Below, piece after piece: positions 1 to 7,430 of a stretch of 16,542 bases of DNA (positions are counted from its first letter, which is position 1; every line of letters starts with the position of its first letter). The notes beneath the pieces are model-generated. The model was given only the letters and a program-made list of their open reading frames with translations. It did not search any database and had not been told where the DNA came from. Location of the stretch: NCBI GenBank assembly GCA_020629335.1, contig JAHDDN010000077.1, positions 1 through 16,542 on the forward strand, given 5' to 3'. The position numbers and the translations under genes are program-made. The stretch is from Chitinophagales bacterium. GTDB taxonomy: Bacteria > Bacteroidota > Bacteroidia > Chitinophagales > UBA2359.

Positions 1-38
1 AAAATTAAATTGCTGATTATCAAAACTTTAGACTTTTT

Positions 39-71
39 AACTGTCAAAGTCAGGATGACATTGCCCCAGTT
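39..71. promoter_or_regulatory. Possible operator with nested inverted repeats
   Basis: TGTCA (42-46) and TGACA (56-60) form an inverted repeat, nested inside AACTG (39-43) and CAGTT (67-71). Similar TGNCA-type half-sites lie upstream of grpE. If this is an operator, it could serve a minus-strand gene starting beyond the left edge. The repeats are short, so chance is a real possibility. Nothing else in 1-100 is recognisable. Confidence 0.2.
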
Positions 72-101
72 TTTGGTGGTTGAGAATGAAAAAAAATAAT
101 C

Positions 102-143
102 AAAAAAGCCCCCTAAATTCATCTGAATTTAGGGGGCTTTTTT
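102..143 (-). terminator. Strong intrinsic terminator of grpE-dnaJ
   Basis: A perfect 19-bp stem joins 102-120 to 125-143 around the 4-nt loop ATCT. The stem contains GCCCCC/GGGGGC and is flanked by A and T runs, so it can act on both strands. It lies 16 nt past the dnaJ stop codon and should end the grpE-dnaJ transcript while blocking read-through from the left. Confidence 0.9.
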
Positions 144-159
144 TTTACTTGTTAAGGCA

Positions 160-1329
160 TTATCCGAAGTTAAACATATCCTTCATTTTATCGAAGAAGT
201 TCTTTTCGCTTGATGTTGGGTTGGGTTGGAAGTTTTCAGACTCTTTGAGTTTTTCCATGCTTTCCTTTTCCTTTTTATTTAAGGTCTTCGGAACCCAGAT
301 ATTAACGGCGATTAGTTGGTCGCCTACTCCATATCCGTTAAGCGCTTGAATACCTTTCCCTTTGAGTCGGAATATTTTGCCTGGCTGAGTACCGGCAGGG
401 ATTTTAATTTTAGCTTTACCTGTTAAGGTTGGAACTTCAATAGAAGTACCTAAAGCGGCATCAGCAAAGTTGAGGTATAAGTTATAGATCACATTATTGC
501 CGTCTCTACGGAAGTGCTCATGTGGTATTTCCTCAATACCGATGATTAAATCACCTGGAGGAGCGCCACGTTCTCCTATATTACCTTTGCTACTCATAGA
601 AAGCTGTACGCCTTCACTTACACCTCCTGGAATATCAATGGTGATTTTTTCTTCTCCATATTGACGACCTTCTCCATTACAGCTTGAACATTTGTTCACG
701 ATTACTTTACCAGCACCGTGGCATTGTGGACAAGTAGAAGTCGTTTGCATTGGGCCTAAGATTGTATTGGTAACACGTCGTACAGATCCAGCGCCATTAC
801 AAGTACTACAGTTTTGAGAACTGCCATCTTTGGCTCCAGAACCTTTACAGGTACCACAAGCAACATGTTTCTTTACCTTGATTGTTTTAGAGGTGCCTGT
901 AGCAATTTCTTCCATGGTCAGTTTTACACGGACACGTAGATTACCTCCTTTACGAGTTCTGGTTCTTGTACGGGTTCCGCCTCCTCGACCGAATCCTCCA
1001 CCGCCACCACCGAAGAAGTCGCCGAAAATATCGCCAAAGTTTTCGAATATGTCATCCATATTCATATTGCCACCGCCGCCGAAGCCACCGCCACCGCCAG
1101 GACCGCCGACACCGGCATGGCCAAAGCGATCATAGCGAGCTTTTTTCTCTGCATTGCTTAATACTTCATAAGCTTCTGCGGCTTCTTTAAATTTTTCCTC
1201 CGCCTCTTTATCGTCTGGGTTGCGATCGGGGTGGTATTTTAGGGCTACCTTACGGTAAGCTTTTTTTATTTCCTCTGCTGAGGCCCCTTTGCTAACGCCA
1301 AGGATTTCGTAGTAATCTCTTTTTGCCAT
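160..1329 (-). CDS. dnaJ: Chaperone protein DnaJ (Hsp40, type I)
   Basis: DnaJ is the cytoplasmic co-chaperone that delivers unfolded clients to DnaK and stimulates its ATPase. The 389 residues carry the full type I layout. The J domain occupies about residues 1-70, with the HPD motif at 33-35. A Gly/Phe-rich linker spans about 71-128 and ends in an unusual run of alternating Thr-Arg. Four CxxCxGxG zinc motifs start at 158, 174, 200 and 214, and the C-terminal substrate-binding domains follow. The start is fixed by [12 protein letters not shown], a near-universal DnaJ beginning. The gene follows grpE on the same strand with only 5 nt between them, so the two are surely co-transcribed. The tail ends in a short hydrophobic segment, [13 protein letters not shown]. 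dnaK is not in this window. Confidence 0.97.
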   Translation of the reverse strand: MAKRDYYEILGVSKGASAEEIKKAYRKVALKYHPDRNPDDKEAEEKFKEAAEAYEVLSNAEKKARYDRFGHAGVGGPGGGGGFGGGGNMNMDDIFENFGDIFGDFFGGGGGGFGRGGGTRTRTRTRKGGNLRVRVKLTMEEIATGTSKTIKVKKHVACGTCKGSGAKDGSSQNCSTCNGAGSVRRVTNTILGPMQTTSTCPQCHGAGKVIVNKCSSCNGEGRQYGEEKITIDIPGGVSEGVQLSMSSKGNIGERGAPPGDLIIGIEEIPHEHFRRDGNNVIYNLYLNFADAALGTSIEVPTLTGKAKIKIPAGTQPGKIFRLKGKGIQALNGYGVGDQLIAVNIWVPKTLNKKEKESMEKLKESENFQPNPTSSEKNFFDKMKDMFNFG

Positions 1330-1334
1330 GATAA

Positions 1335-2033
1335 TTATTTGCCCACTACAACTTTGGCGTAGCGAATGATTTTGTCGTTCATATAGTAACCGTTTTCGAT
1401 TACATCAATAATTTTACCTTTTTGATCGTCAGAAGGAGCAGGTATTTCAGTCAGTGCTTCATGATATTCTGTGTCAAATACTTCACCGATTGCCTCCATT
1501 TTTTTTAAGCCTCTTTGTTGAAGGGAATTCAGTAATTTTTGATAGATCAATCCGAAGCCTTCCTCCTTAGCGCTATCTTCGTCGCCACTCGCTTTAAAAG
1601 CTCTTTCGAAGTCATCTATTATAGGTAGTAAAGTTAATATGACATCCTTACCAGCAGTCTTAGTTAACTCGATTTTTTCTTTAGCAGTACGTTTTTTATA
1701 GTTGTCAAATTCTGCAAATATTCGGACATACTTATCTTTTAGTTCCCCTAATTCTTGCTTTAAGGCATCTTTTTCTTCTACTAGTTTATCTTTTTCTGAG
1801 GGTTTTTTCTTCATAAAGTTATCGAAGAAGCCTTTCTTCTCCTTAGGAGCCGCTTCTCCTTCTGTATTATCTTGCTCCTCCAATATTTCTTCACCTTGTT
1901 CCTCTCCTTCTTCTGAGTCTATATCTATATTGATTTCGATTTTCTCTTGGCCTAATTCTTCATTGAGTATTTCATCTTGCTCTAATGATTCATTTTCTAA
2001 GCCGTCTGTAACTTTAATATTCTTTTTACTCAT
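1335..2033 (-). CDS. grpE: GrpE nucleotide exchange factor
   Basis: GrpE releases ADP from DnaK and so resets the DnaK-DnaJ cycle in the cytoplasm. The protein has 232 residues. The first 65 or so are highly acidic and look disordered. A charged coiled-coil region (about 75-135) is followed by the conserved GrpE body, including [10 protein letters not shown] near 107-116, [11 protein letters not shown] near 135-145, [10 protein letters not shown] near 186-195, and the terminal [18 protein letters not shown]. It is somewhat longer than the E. coli protein because of the acidic N-terminus. It is the first gene of a two-gene operon with dnaJ. The upstream region holds inverted repeats that could be heat-shock control sites. 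The linker at about 66-76 contains [11 protein letters not shown], echoing a motif at the DnaJ C-terminus. Confidence 0.96.
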   Translation of the reverse strand: MSKKNIKVTDGLENESLEQDEILNEELGQEKIEINIDIDSEEGEEQGEEILEEQDNTEGEAAPKEKKGFFDNFMKKKPSEKDKLVEEKDALKQELGELKDKYVRIFAEFDNYKKRTAKEKIELTKTAGKDVILTLLPIIDDFERAFKASGDEDSAKEEGFGLIYQKLLNSLQQRGLKKMEAIGEVFDTEYHEALTEIPAPSDDQKGKIIDVIENGYYMNDKIIRYAKVVVGK

Positions 2034-2084
2034 TGCGATATATTATAAATGTTTATTTATTGCCAGTAAATTTTACATACACCC

Positions 2085-2160
2085 TTTGTCAAAATTCCTG
2101 CCAGTTCAAATAATAGGACAAACTGGCGGAAATCTTTAAAAGTCACTGATAAAATGGCAG
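2085..2160 (-). promoter_or_regulatory. Candidate heat-shock control region of grpE
   Basis: GCCAGTT (2100-2106) and AACTGGC (2121-2127) form a perfect 7-bp inverted repeat with a 14-nt spacer. CTGATAAAATGGCAG (2146-2160) and TTTGTCA (2085-2091) supply further related half-sites. Read on the minus strand, these TGCCA/TGNCA-like words lie about 50-125 nt before the grpE start. They do not match the CIRCE sequence. The sites touch the 3' end of the thioredoxin gene. Their role as an operator is inferred from position and symmetry only. Confidence 0.35.
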
Positions 2161-2682
2161 TTAATTTTCTGCCAACTGACGTCTTAGCGCATAAGTTAGT
2201 TGTTGGTAACTAAGATTTTCGCCTATGATTACCCCATTAGCATTAACGAGATAGGAGGTGGGTATCTGCGTAAATTGGAAGGTGGTACTTAGATCTGAGT
2301 CCATTCCTTCTAAGTCACTTAATTGAGGACTCCAAGGAAGCTCATCTTTTTGGATGGCCTTGAGCCACTTATCTTTTTCTTGATCCATAGAAACAGCATA
2401 GATTTCAAATCCATCAGGTGCATTTCTGAATGTTTCGTCTTTGTATAGTTCATAGATTTGTTTGAGGGTCGGGTGTCCTTCTCTACAGGGGCCACACCAA
2501 GAGGCCCAAAAATAGACTAATACGATTTTGTCTTTAATATCTGTCAATGCGACTTCTTTACCATTGACGTCTGGGACCGATATGGGAGGGCATTCGACAC
2601 CGATTCGTAGGTCGTTGAAGTAGGATTTGCAAGAGGATAGGCTTAATAGTAATATAAGTATTGTGATTAAGTATGGTTTCAT
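2161..2682 (-). CDS. TlpA-like thioredoxin-fold lipoprotein
   Basis: This is a predicted periplasm-facing thiol-disulfide oxidoreductase of the TlpA/ResA type (AhpC-TSA/Redoxin fold). A hydrophobic signal ends in the lipobox LSSC, giving lipidated Cys18. The active site is WASWCGPC with the redox pair Cys63 and Cys66, and the usual cis-proline follows at TQIPTSYLV (Pro141). The length, 173 residues, fits a single-domain member. Such proteins reduce disulfides in cytochrome c maturation or other exported proteins, but the sequence does not identify the partner. An extra Cys31 lies near the mature N-terminus. The gene stands 92 nt after lemA, with its own likely promoter, and ends where the grpE control region begins. 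Confidence 0.9.
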   Translation of the reverse strand: MKPYLITILILLLSLSSCKSYFNDLRIGVECPPISVPDVNGKEVALTDIKDKIVLVYFWASWCGPCREGHPTLKQIYELYKDETFRNAPDGFEIYAVSMDQEKDKWLKAIQKDELPWSPQLSDLEGMDSDLSTTFQFTQIPTSYLVNANGVIIGENLSYQQLTYALRRQLAEN

Positions 2683-2727
2683 AGTTTGATTTTCAAGTAG
2701 GAATATTTATTGTTCCTTAATTGAAAA

Positions 2728-2735
2728 CAAAGGTA
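2728..2735 (-). promoter_or_regulatory. Putative -7 box (TACCTTTG) for the TlpA-like gene
   Basis: On the minus strand the octamer TACCTTTG matches the Bacteroidota housekeeping -7 consensus TAnnTTTG exactly, about 45 nt before the start codon. No clear TTTG -33 element is present at the expected distance, so confidence is moderate. Confidence 0.5.
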
Positions 2736-2774
2736 AGGATTACTAGGTTTTAGTAGATAGTTAAAAAATAAAAA

Positions 2775-3293
2775 TTAAGCCGCTTGATTTATTTCAAATT
2801 GTTTTTTGGGTTTGTATTTGAAGACTTTGGCGATGATATTAGTTGGGAAGCTTTGTAGGGCGACATTATAGGCTCCTACGACATTATTATAGGCTTTTTG
2901 GGCTTCTTCTATTTCGTTATTAGTGTTATTCCATTGGGAATTTAGTTCGATGAAATCTTTGTCGGTTCTTACTGCTGGATAGGCGTAGGCTGTTTGGAAG
3001 AGATCTTCCATTGCTTTGCTAAGTTCGTTTTCAGCGGTTACTTTTTGGTTGATATTGGAGTGTCGGGCAGTTGCTTGGTGTCGCCAATGGTTGACGGATT
3101 GGATATATGCGTCATCTTCTCCTATACTTGGCTTGATGATTTGTATGATACTTGGAATGAGTTCGTATCGTTTTTTTTGGAGCTCGTGTATAGAGTTAAA
3201 CACGGTATTGGAATGTCGTGTTTTTCGTAGCAGGGAAGTAGCTAAGGTAATAACTATGCTAAGTAGTATGACGATTATGATGATATAAATCAT
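2775..3293 (-). CDS. lemA: LemA family protein
   Basis: LemA proteins are small membrane-anchored, mostly helical proteins of poorly known function. The 172 residues start with one transmembrane segment (about 2-21) and a short basic stretch. A helical domain follows with family hallmarks: LQKKRYELIPSII near 39-50, TAYAYPAV near 101-108, EEAQKAYNNVVGAYN near 129-143, and SFPTNIIAKVFKYKP near 148-162. LemA often sits beside a TPM-domain or M48 peptidase gene; neither is here, so its partner is unknown. It lies between dusB and the TlpA-like gene on the same strand, separated from dusB by a repeat element. The first in-frame ATG directly precedes the membrane segment. Confidence 0.88.
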   Translation of the reverse strand: MIYIIIIVILLSIVITLATSLLRKTRHSNTVFNSIHELQKKRYELIPSIIQIIKPSIGEDDAYIQSVNHWRHQATARHSNINQKVTAENELSKAMEDLFQTAYAYPAVRTDKDFIELNSQWNNTNNEIEEAQKAYNNVVGAYNVALQSFPTNIIAKVFKYKPKKQFEINQAA

Positions 3294-3314
3294 AGTGTTT
3301 TAGTAATGATTTTT

Positions 3315-3427
3315 GGCTTAGGGATGGGAGTGGTCTGTGGTGTTTAAGTAGAGATAAGGCATGCCTTATCTCTACTTAAACACCATATAAAAAACGTATA
3401 GCCAGACCCGAAAGGGAAGCCCCAAAG
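3315..3427 (+). repeat. Dispersed repeat copy 1 (core replaced by a palindrome)
   Basis: The left end (3315-3340, beginning GGCTTAGGGATGGGAG) matches the reverse complement of 10903-10928 at 24 of 26 positions. The right end (AGCCAGACCC, then GAAAGGGAAGCCCCAAA) matches the other end of that second copy with one substitution and one indel. The middle differs: copy 1 has a long palindrome, while copy 2 has about 110 nt of other sequence plus a hairpin. The element lies between dusB and lemA. Confidence 0.75.
3338..3385. repeat. Perfect 48-nt palindrome
   Basis: Both 24-nt arms are exactly complementary, with no loop, centred between 3361 and 3362 in GGCATGCC. The core 3348-3375 has the form GTAGAGATAAGG-CATG continued by its complement, flanked by TGGTGTTTAA and TTAAACACCA. 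It resembles the GTAGAGAC...GTCTCTAC intergenic palindromes found across several bacterial phyla (from memory). It could form a strong hairpin at the 3' end of the dusB transcript. Confidence 0.85.
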
Positions 3428-3455
3428 CTATTCAAATATAACGATTATATTGCAA

Positions 3456-4484
3456 TTATTCGCTTTTAATGGGACTTTTTCTTTTAATTAGTGTTTCCAT
3501 TGGGAAGTCTTTGTAATCTTCTTCTATGGTCGCTAGTGTATCGAATAATTCATTGTGCTCTAAGGTGGTGACAAGCTTGAGTCTATAGGCTTTGATGCCT
3601 GGCAGGCCTCTGAAATAATTGGTGTAATGTCGACGAGTTTCGAGTACACCTAAGCGATCACCTTTCCATTCGATAGATTTTTGTAGATGAGTGCGGGCCA
3701 CTTCTACCCTTTCTTTAATGGTCGGAGGGGGAAGGTGCTCGCCTGTTGCAACGTAGTGTTTGATTTCTCTGAAGATCCAAGGATATCCGATAGAGGCACG
3801 GCCTATCATGATGCCATCTACACCATAGCGATTTTTGTATTCGACGGCTTTTTCGGGCGAGTCAATATCGCCATTTCCAAAGACGGGAATATGTATTCTT
3901 GGATTATTTTTTACTTCTCCTATTAGAGTCCAGTCGGCTTCTCCTTTATACATTTGCTTACGGGTTCGTCCGTGTATGGAGATAGCTTTGATGCCTACAT
4001 CTTGAAGGCGTTCAGCTACTTCAACGATGAACTTGGTTTCCTCATTCCAACCTAGGCGAGTTTTTACAGTAACGGGTAAATTGGTTGCTTTGACGATCTC
4101 AGAGGTCAGCTCGACCATTCTGGGTATATCTTGTAGGATACCAGCGCCAGCCATTTTGCAAGTAACTTTTTTGACTGGGCAGCCATAATTGATATCTAGT
4201 ACATCGGGATTAGAACGCTCTACGATTTCAGCAGTTTGGCGCATAGAATCGAGATTAGAGCCAAAAATCTGGATACCGATGGGTTGTTCTTCCTCATAAA
4301 TATCCAATTTTTGCATACTTTTGAAGGCGTCTCGTATGAGGCCTTCGGAGGAAATGAACTCTGTATACATCATATCTGCACCATATCGTTTGCATAGTGC
4401 ACGAAATGGTGGGTCACTTACATCCTCCATAGGAGCGAGCAATAGTGGAAAGTCCCCTAATTCTATGTCTGCTATTTTAGCCAT
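3456..4484 (-). CDS. dusB: tRNA-dihydrouridine synthase (DusB type)
   Basis: This is an FMN-dependent enzyme that reduces specific uridines in tRNA to dihydrouridine using NADPH. The 342 residues show the full TIM-barrel signature: LAPMEDVSDPPFR near 16-28 (phosphate/FMN side), GIQIFGS near 70-76, DINYGCPVKKV with catalytic Cys102, MAGAGIL, VKTRLGW near 140-146, HGRTRKQMYKGEADW near 171-185, GNGDI near 203-207, and GRASIGYPWIF. The C-terminal helical domain has ETRRHYTNYFRGLPG, usual for DusB. It stands alone on the minus strand, with a repeat element downstream and a promoter region shared with the divergent protease gene upstream. DusB is favoured over DusA or DusC on overall motif wording, and exact tRNA positions cannot be read from sequence. 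Confidence 0.94.
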   Translation of the reverse strand: MAKIADIELGDFPLLLAPMEDVSDPPFRALCKRYGADMMYTEFISSEGLIRDAFKSMQKLDIYEEEQPIGIQIFGSNLDSMRQTAEIVERSNPDVLDINYGCPVKKVTCKMAGAGILQDIPRMVELTSEIVKATNLPVTVKTRLGWNEETKFIVEVAERLQDVGIKAISIHGRTRKQMYKGEADWTLIGEVKNNPRIHIPVFGNGDIDSPEKAVEYKNRYGVDGIMIGRASIGYPWIFREIKHYVATGEHLPPPTIKERVEVARTHLQKSIEWKGDRLGVLETRRHYTNYFRGLPGIKAYRLKLVTTLEHNELFDTLATIEEDYKDFPMETLIKRKSPIKSE

Positions 4485-4497
4485 TATTCAATGAGTC

Positions 4498-4528
4498 TTT
4501 GTTTTTTGCAAAGATAAGCTATATTTTG
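4498..4528 (+). promoter_or_regulatory. Putative promoter of the CPBP protease gene
   Basis: TTTG at 4498-4501 is followed, 18 nt later, by TATATTTTG (4520-4528), close to the Bacteroidota -33/-7 arrangement though with one extra base inside the -7 box. It lies 45 nt before the start codon and overlaps the likely dusB promoter on the other strand. Confidence 0.35.
4509..4516 (-). promoter_or_regulatory. Putative -7 box (TATCTTTG) for dusB
   Basis: Read on the minus strand, TATCTTTG matches the TAnnTTTG consensus exactly, 24 nt before the dusB start. No good -33 element is evident. The two divergent promoters in this 89-nt gap overlap, so their use may be mutually exclusive. Confidence 0.45.
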
Positions 4529-4573
4529 CAACACTTACTTATAATTATAACAAAGACGTTTTAAAAGAAGCTT

Positions 4574-5521
4574 ATGTCAAAATCGGAATTTGGGATTAGT
4601 CATCTATCCTATTGGACGCAATTGGTGGCCTTAGTATTAGTTACTTTAGCGGGTTTATCGATAGGCGGAATAATTGTTACAGCAATTTTAGGAGCGGTTG
4701 GTATTGATGGATCAGATATGACTACGATTACAGATTCGAATATCAATGTGTATCGGGTGATGCAGATTTTTATGCATACTTGTATGTTTATGTTGCCTGC
4801 TTTGGCCTTTAGTTATTTAAAGAATAGAGATTTTTCCTATTTGAAGCTTACTTCCGATTTTCATCCTACACCTGTTTCTTATGTTGTTTTTGCTGGTATT
4901 GCGGCCTTGCCAGTATTGGGTGCTTTATTACAACTCAATCAGGAGATGGTTTTGCCAGAGTTTTTACACGGTATAGAAGAGTGGATGCGGAGTTCAGAGG
5001 ATAGTATTAAGGAGATGACAGAGAAGTTTTTGGTGATGAATAATGTGGGGGAATTTGCCTTGACGATGTTAATGGTTGGGGTAATGCCTGCTATTGCTGA
5101 GGAGTTTTTATTTCGGGGTTGTTTACAGCGATTATTTCGAGAATGGACGAAGCGGCCTCATTTGTCAATTTGGTTGTCAGCAGCAATATTTAGCTTTATT
5201 CACTTTCAATTTTATGGTTTTGTTCCTCGTATGTTAATGGGTGCATTTATGGGCTATTTGTTTTATTGGAGTGGAAATTTATGGTATCCAATTTTAGCTC
5301 ATTTTGTTAATAATGGCTTTCAAGTATTAGTTTATTATCTAAATGATTTAGGCTTATTTGGAACCGACTTAAAAGATTTAGATGTTGAAGGAGTAAGTAG
5401 TACAGCTAATGGCAGCTTAATAGGGGCAATCTTATTAGGAGGTTTGTTGTTAAGTATATTTACATATTTGTATTACCAATTTTTTCAGAACAGAGAAGTA
5501 TTGTTAAATACTTCTCGATAA
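4574..5521 (+). CDS. CPBP-family intramembrane glutamic protease
   Basis: This is a multipass membrane protein of the CPBP (Abi/CAAX protease-like) family, related to Rce1. The 315 residues contain the three family motifs: AEEFLFRG with Glu176, Glu177 and Arg181; FSFIH with His210; and AHFVNN with His243 and Asn247. About seven to eight hydrophobic segments are visible, including 14-40, 62-82, 102-120, 160-175, 197-212, 216-232 and a C-terminal one near 284-305. These motifs are the catalytic residues in Rce1-type enzymes. Bacterial members have varied or unknown substrates, so the physiological role is unknown. The gene is followed after 10 nt by the DUF2007 gene and then cdsA, suggesting one transcript for envelope functions. 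The start lies just after the putative promoter. Confidence 0.88.
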   Translation: MSKSEFGISHLSYWTQLVALVLVTLAGLSIGGIIVTAILGAVGIDGSDMTTITDSNINVYRVMQIFMHTCMFMLPALAFSYLKNRDFSYLKLTSDFHPTPVSYVVFAGIAALPVLGALLQLNQEMVLPEFLHGIEEWMRSSEDSIKEMTEKFLVMNNVGEFALTMLMVGVMPAIAEEFLFRGCLQRLFREWTKRPHLSIWLSAAIFSFIHFQFYGFVPRMLMGAFMGYLFYWSGNLWYPILAHFVNNGFQVLVYYLNDLGLFGTDLKDLDVEGVSSTANGSLIGAILLGGLLLSIFTYLYYQFFQNREVLLNTSR

Positions 5522-5531
5522 AACAACAATC

Positions 5532-5747
5532 ATGGTAAAGAGTAAAGGAAATTGGGTAAAAGTGTATGCTAGTGCACAGAGACATTTAGTTGAAATCGCT
5601 AAGGCTATTTTAGCAGAAGAAGGGATAGAGAGTGTGGTATTAAATAATCAGGATTCAGCCTATATCACTTTCGGTTATATAGAGCTTTATGCGAATAAAG
5701 AAAATGCTTTAAGGGCTTCGAATATCCTTAATAATAGCGATTTATGA
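5532..5747 (+). CDS. DUF2007 domain protein (putative signal transducing protein)
   Basis: This is a 71-residue cytoplasmic protein with no membrane segment or signal. The sequence NWVKVYASAQRHLVEIAKAI near the start, then EEGIESVVLNNQDSAY and a small IELYANKENALRA tail, is the pattern of the DUF2007 family. That family has a GlnB/ACT-like fold and no established function. Its stop codon overlaps the cdsA start by 4 nt (ATGA), indicating translational coupling. In many Bacteroidota a gene of this type precedes cdsA (recollection, not checked here), so a regulatory or supporting role in phospholipid synthesis is a reasonable guess but not shown by the sequence. Confidence 0.8.
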   Translation: MVKSKGNWVKVYASAQRHLVEIAKAILAEEGIESVVLNNQDSAYITFGYIELYANKENALRASNILNNSDL

Positions 5748-6580
5748 CGGATATTCAGGGAAGAGCATTGGTAGGCTTAGTATTCGCAATAGTGGTGATT
5801 GGTGGAATTTATTGGAGTCAATGGACTTTATTTCTACTCTTTTTTATTGTTGGAATGTTTTGTTTGTGGGAATTTACCAATATGATTGAAAAAATTCCGT
5901 CTTATTTAGAAGTCCAACGATTCAAAGGCAAAGGCCCGCTTTTAGGAATAGGTGGTATCGTATATGCTCTGATAGGCTTAGCTTTTTTGGGGCAAGTTCC
6001 TTGGTCAATTGCGATAGCAGTTAGTCTACCTTTGTTTTTTATCCTTTTTGTAATGGAATTATTTGCTAATAGTACTAATCCTTTTACAAGAATAGGCCTA
6101 CATTTGATAGGTTTGATCTATATCATCATACCTTGCGCATTAGCTAATGGTATCGCCAATGTTAGTGGAAGTTTCGAACCTAACTTTATCATGGGGGTCT
6201 TATTAATGATATGGTGTAATGATAGCTGGGCTTATCTGGTAGGCCGACAAATAGGTAAAACGCCCTTATTTACGAGAGTCTCGCCTAAAAAAACATGGGA
6301 AGGTAGTATGGGAGGAGCAGTATTTACCTTAATAGCTGGCGGAATAATCAGCTATTTATTTCCAGAATTGTTAATAATGGATTGGTTGATACTGGCCTTA
6401 ATAGTCGTTTTATTCGGTTCTACTGGCGATTTAATTGAGTCTTTACTGAAGAGAAGCGTTAAAGTAAAAGACTCCAGCGGCTTACTTTTATACCACGGTG
6501 GCTTCTTAGATCGTTTCGATGCAATGATTTTTTGTTTACCTTTTGTTTTTTCCTTTTTATATTTGCGCTTTCATTATTGA
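5744..6580 (+). CDS. cdsA: Phosphatidate cytidylyltransferase (CDP-diglyceride synthase)
   Basis: CdsA makes CDP-diacylglycerol from phosphatidate and CTP in the cytoplasmic membrane, the branch point for phospholipid synthesis. The 278-residue protein is almost entirely hydrophobic, with about eight membrane segments. The diagnostic CDP-diglyceride synthase signature is complete near residues 233-259: SLLKRSVKVKDSS, then HGGFLDRFD with its paired aspartates. SPKKTWEGS near 180-188 is another family hallmark. The start overlaps the end of the DUF2007 gene by 4 nt. The psd gene, which acts two steps later in the same pathway, lies 142 nt downstream on the same strand. The gap contains a weak AT-rich hairpin (near 6617-6635) but no convincing terminator. 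Confidence 0.95.
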   Translation: MTDIQGRALVGLVFAIVVIGGIYWSQWTLFLLFFIVGMFCLWEFTNMIEKIPSYLEVQRFKGKGPLLGIGGIVYALIGLAFLGQVPWSIAIAVSLPLFFILFVMELFANSTNPFTRIGLHLIGLIYIIIPCALANGIANVSGSFEPNFIMGVLLMIWCNDSWAYLVGRQIGKTPLFTRVSPKKTWEGSMGGAVFTLIAGGIISYLFPELLIMDWLILALIVVLFGSTGDLIESLLKRSVKVKDSSGLLLYHGGFLDRFDAMIFCLPFVFSFLYLRFHY

Positions 6581-6722
6581 TAAAAAAGAGTGCCTTTTTC
6601 TAAGGACTGACGTCCTATGTATTTATAATACATAAAGCTTTTGGTCGTTTAATATCAAACTAAAGTGCTCATTTTTTGTTAAATTTACCAGCTGTATTAT
6701 CAAAATAATACTTGATTTAATT

Positions 6723-7415
6723 ATGAAGATACATAGAGAAGGATATAAAATATTGGGGGGAATGCTGTTGATGATGCTTACTATCAACGCCTTAGCATAT
6801 TTTTTGCTATCAGATTACCCATTATTTTTAATGCTAGTAATGTTTTTGTCATTGATAAAAGTTTTCCTAGTGGCGTATTTCTTTAGAAATCCCCACTTTG
6901 TTCCAGAAAAGGTAGAAAACAACATATTAATGGCTCCCGCAGATGGACGAATTGTTGCTATAGAAGAGGTAGAAGAGCCTGAGTATTTTAAAGATAAGCG
7001 TATTCAAGTCTCTATCTTTATGTCTCCTGCCAATGCACATGTCAATAGAAATCCAATCGATGGTAAAGTTGTTTATTCACAATATCATCCAGGAAACTAT
7101 ATGGTAGCATGGCACCCAAAGTCATCCACCCTTAACGAACGTTTTACGACTGTTATTCAAACAGAAACAGAGGAAATGGAGATTTTAGTCCGTCAAATTG
7201 CAGGCAAATTAGCAAGAAAAATCTCTAATTACTTAGAGGTTGGAGAAACAGTAGAGCAGGGAAATGAATTAGGTTTCATTAAATTTGGTTCAAGAGTTGA
7301 TTTGTTTTTACCACTGGATGCTAAAATCAATATAGACTTAAAGGATAGAGTGAAGGCTGGTAAAACCGTTTTAGCTGTTTTAAAAGATTCGCCAAACTCC
7401 CTCTTCTTCGACTAA
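6723..7415 (+). CDS. psd: Phosphatidylserine decarboxylase family protein
   Basis: Psd converts phosphatidylserine to phosphatidylethanolamine using a pyruvoyl group created by self-cleavage. The 230 residues fit the short (Psd-A type) form. Two hydrophobic segments at the N-terminus (about 11-30 and 33-53) anchor it in the membrane. The triad positions are visible: Asp74 in APADGRIV, His106 in ANAHVNR, and Ser190 in IKFGSRVDLFLP. Cleavage between Gly189 and Ser190 would give a large beta chain and a 41-residue alpha chain starting with pyruvoyl. The site reads FGS rather than the LGST of E. coli, which is normal for this short form. PssA, the enzyme between CdsA and Psd, is not in the window. 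A 7-bp hairpin (GTATTAT/ATAATAC, 6694-6711) lies just before the start. Confidence 0.92.
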   Translation: MKIHREGYKILGGMLLMMLTINALAYFLLSDYPLFLMLVMFLSLIKVFLVAYFFRNPHFVPEKVENNILMAPADGRIVAIEEVEEPEYFKDKRIQVSIFMSPANAHVNRNPIDGKVVYSQYHPGNYMVAWHPKSSTLNERFTTVIQTETEEMEILVRQIAGKLARKISNYLEVGETVEQGNELGFIKFGSRVDLFLPLDAKINIDLKDRVKAGKTVLAVLKDSPNSLFFD

Positions 7416-7430
7416 AATTCATTGTATCTG

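Noticed and set aside
830..1190. Pro-rich and His/Arg-rich frames opposite dnaJ
   Set aside because: They are the complement of the Gly-rich dnaJ linker and have no independent support.
1702..2139. 145-codon open frame opposite grpE
   Set aside because: It is a low-complexity Ser-rich mirror of the acidic grpE N-terminus; grpE is well conserved on the other strand.
7422..7430. TTG start for the lipoprotein gene
   Set aside because: The ATG at 7431 gives a normal lipoprotein signal; the extra three residues add nothing and TTG starts are less common.
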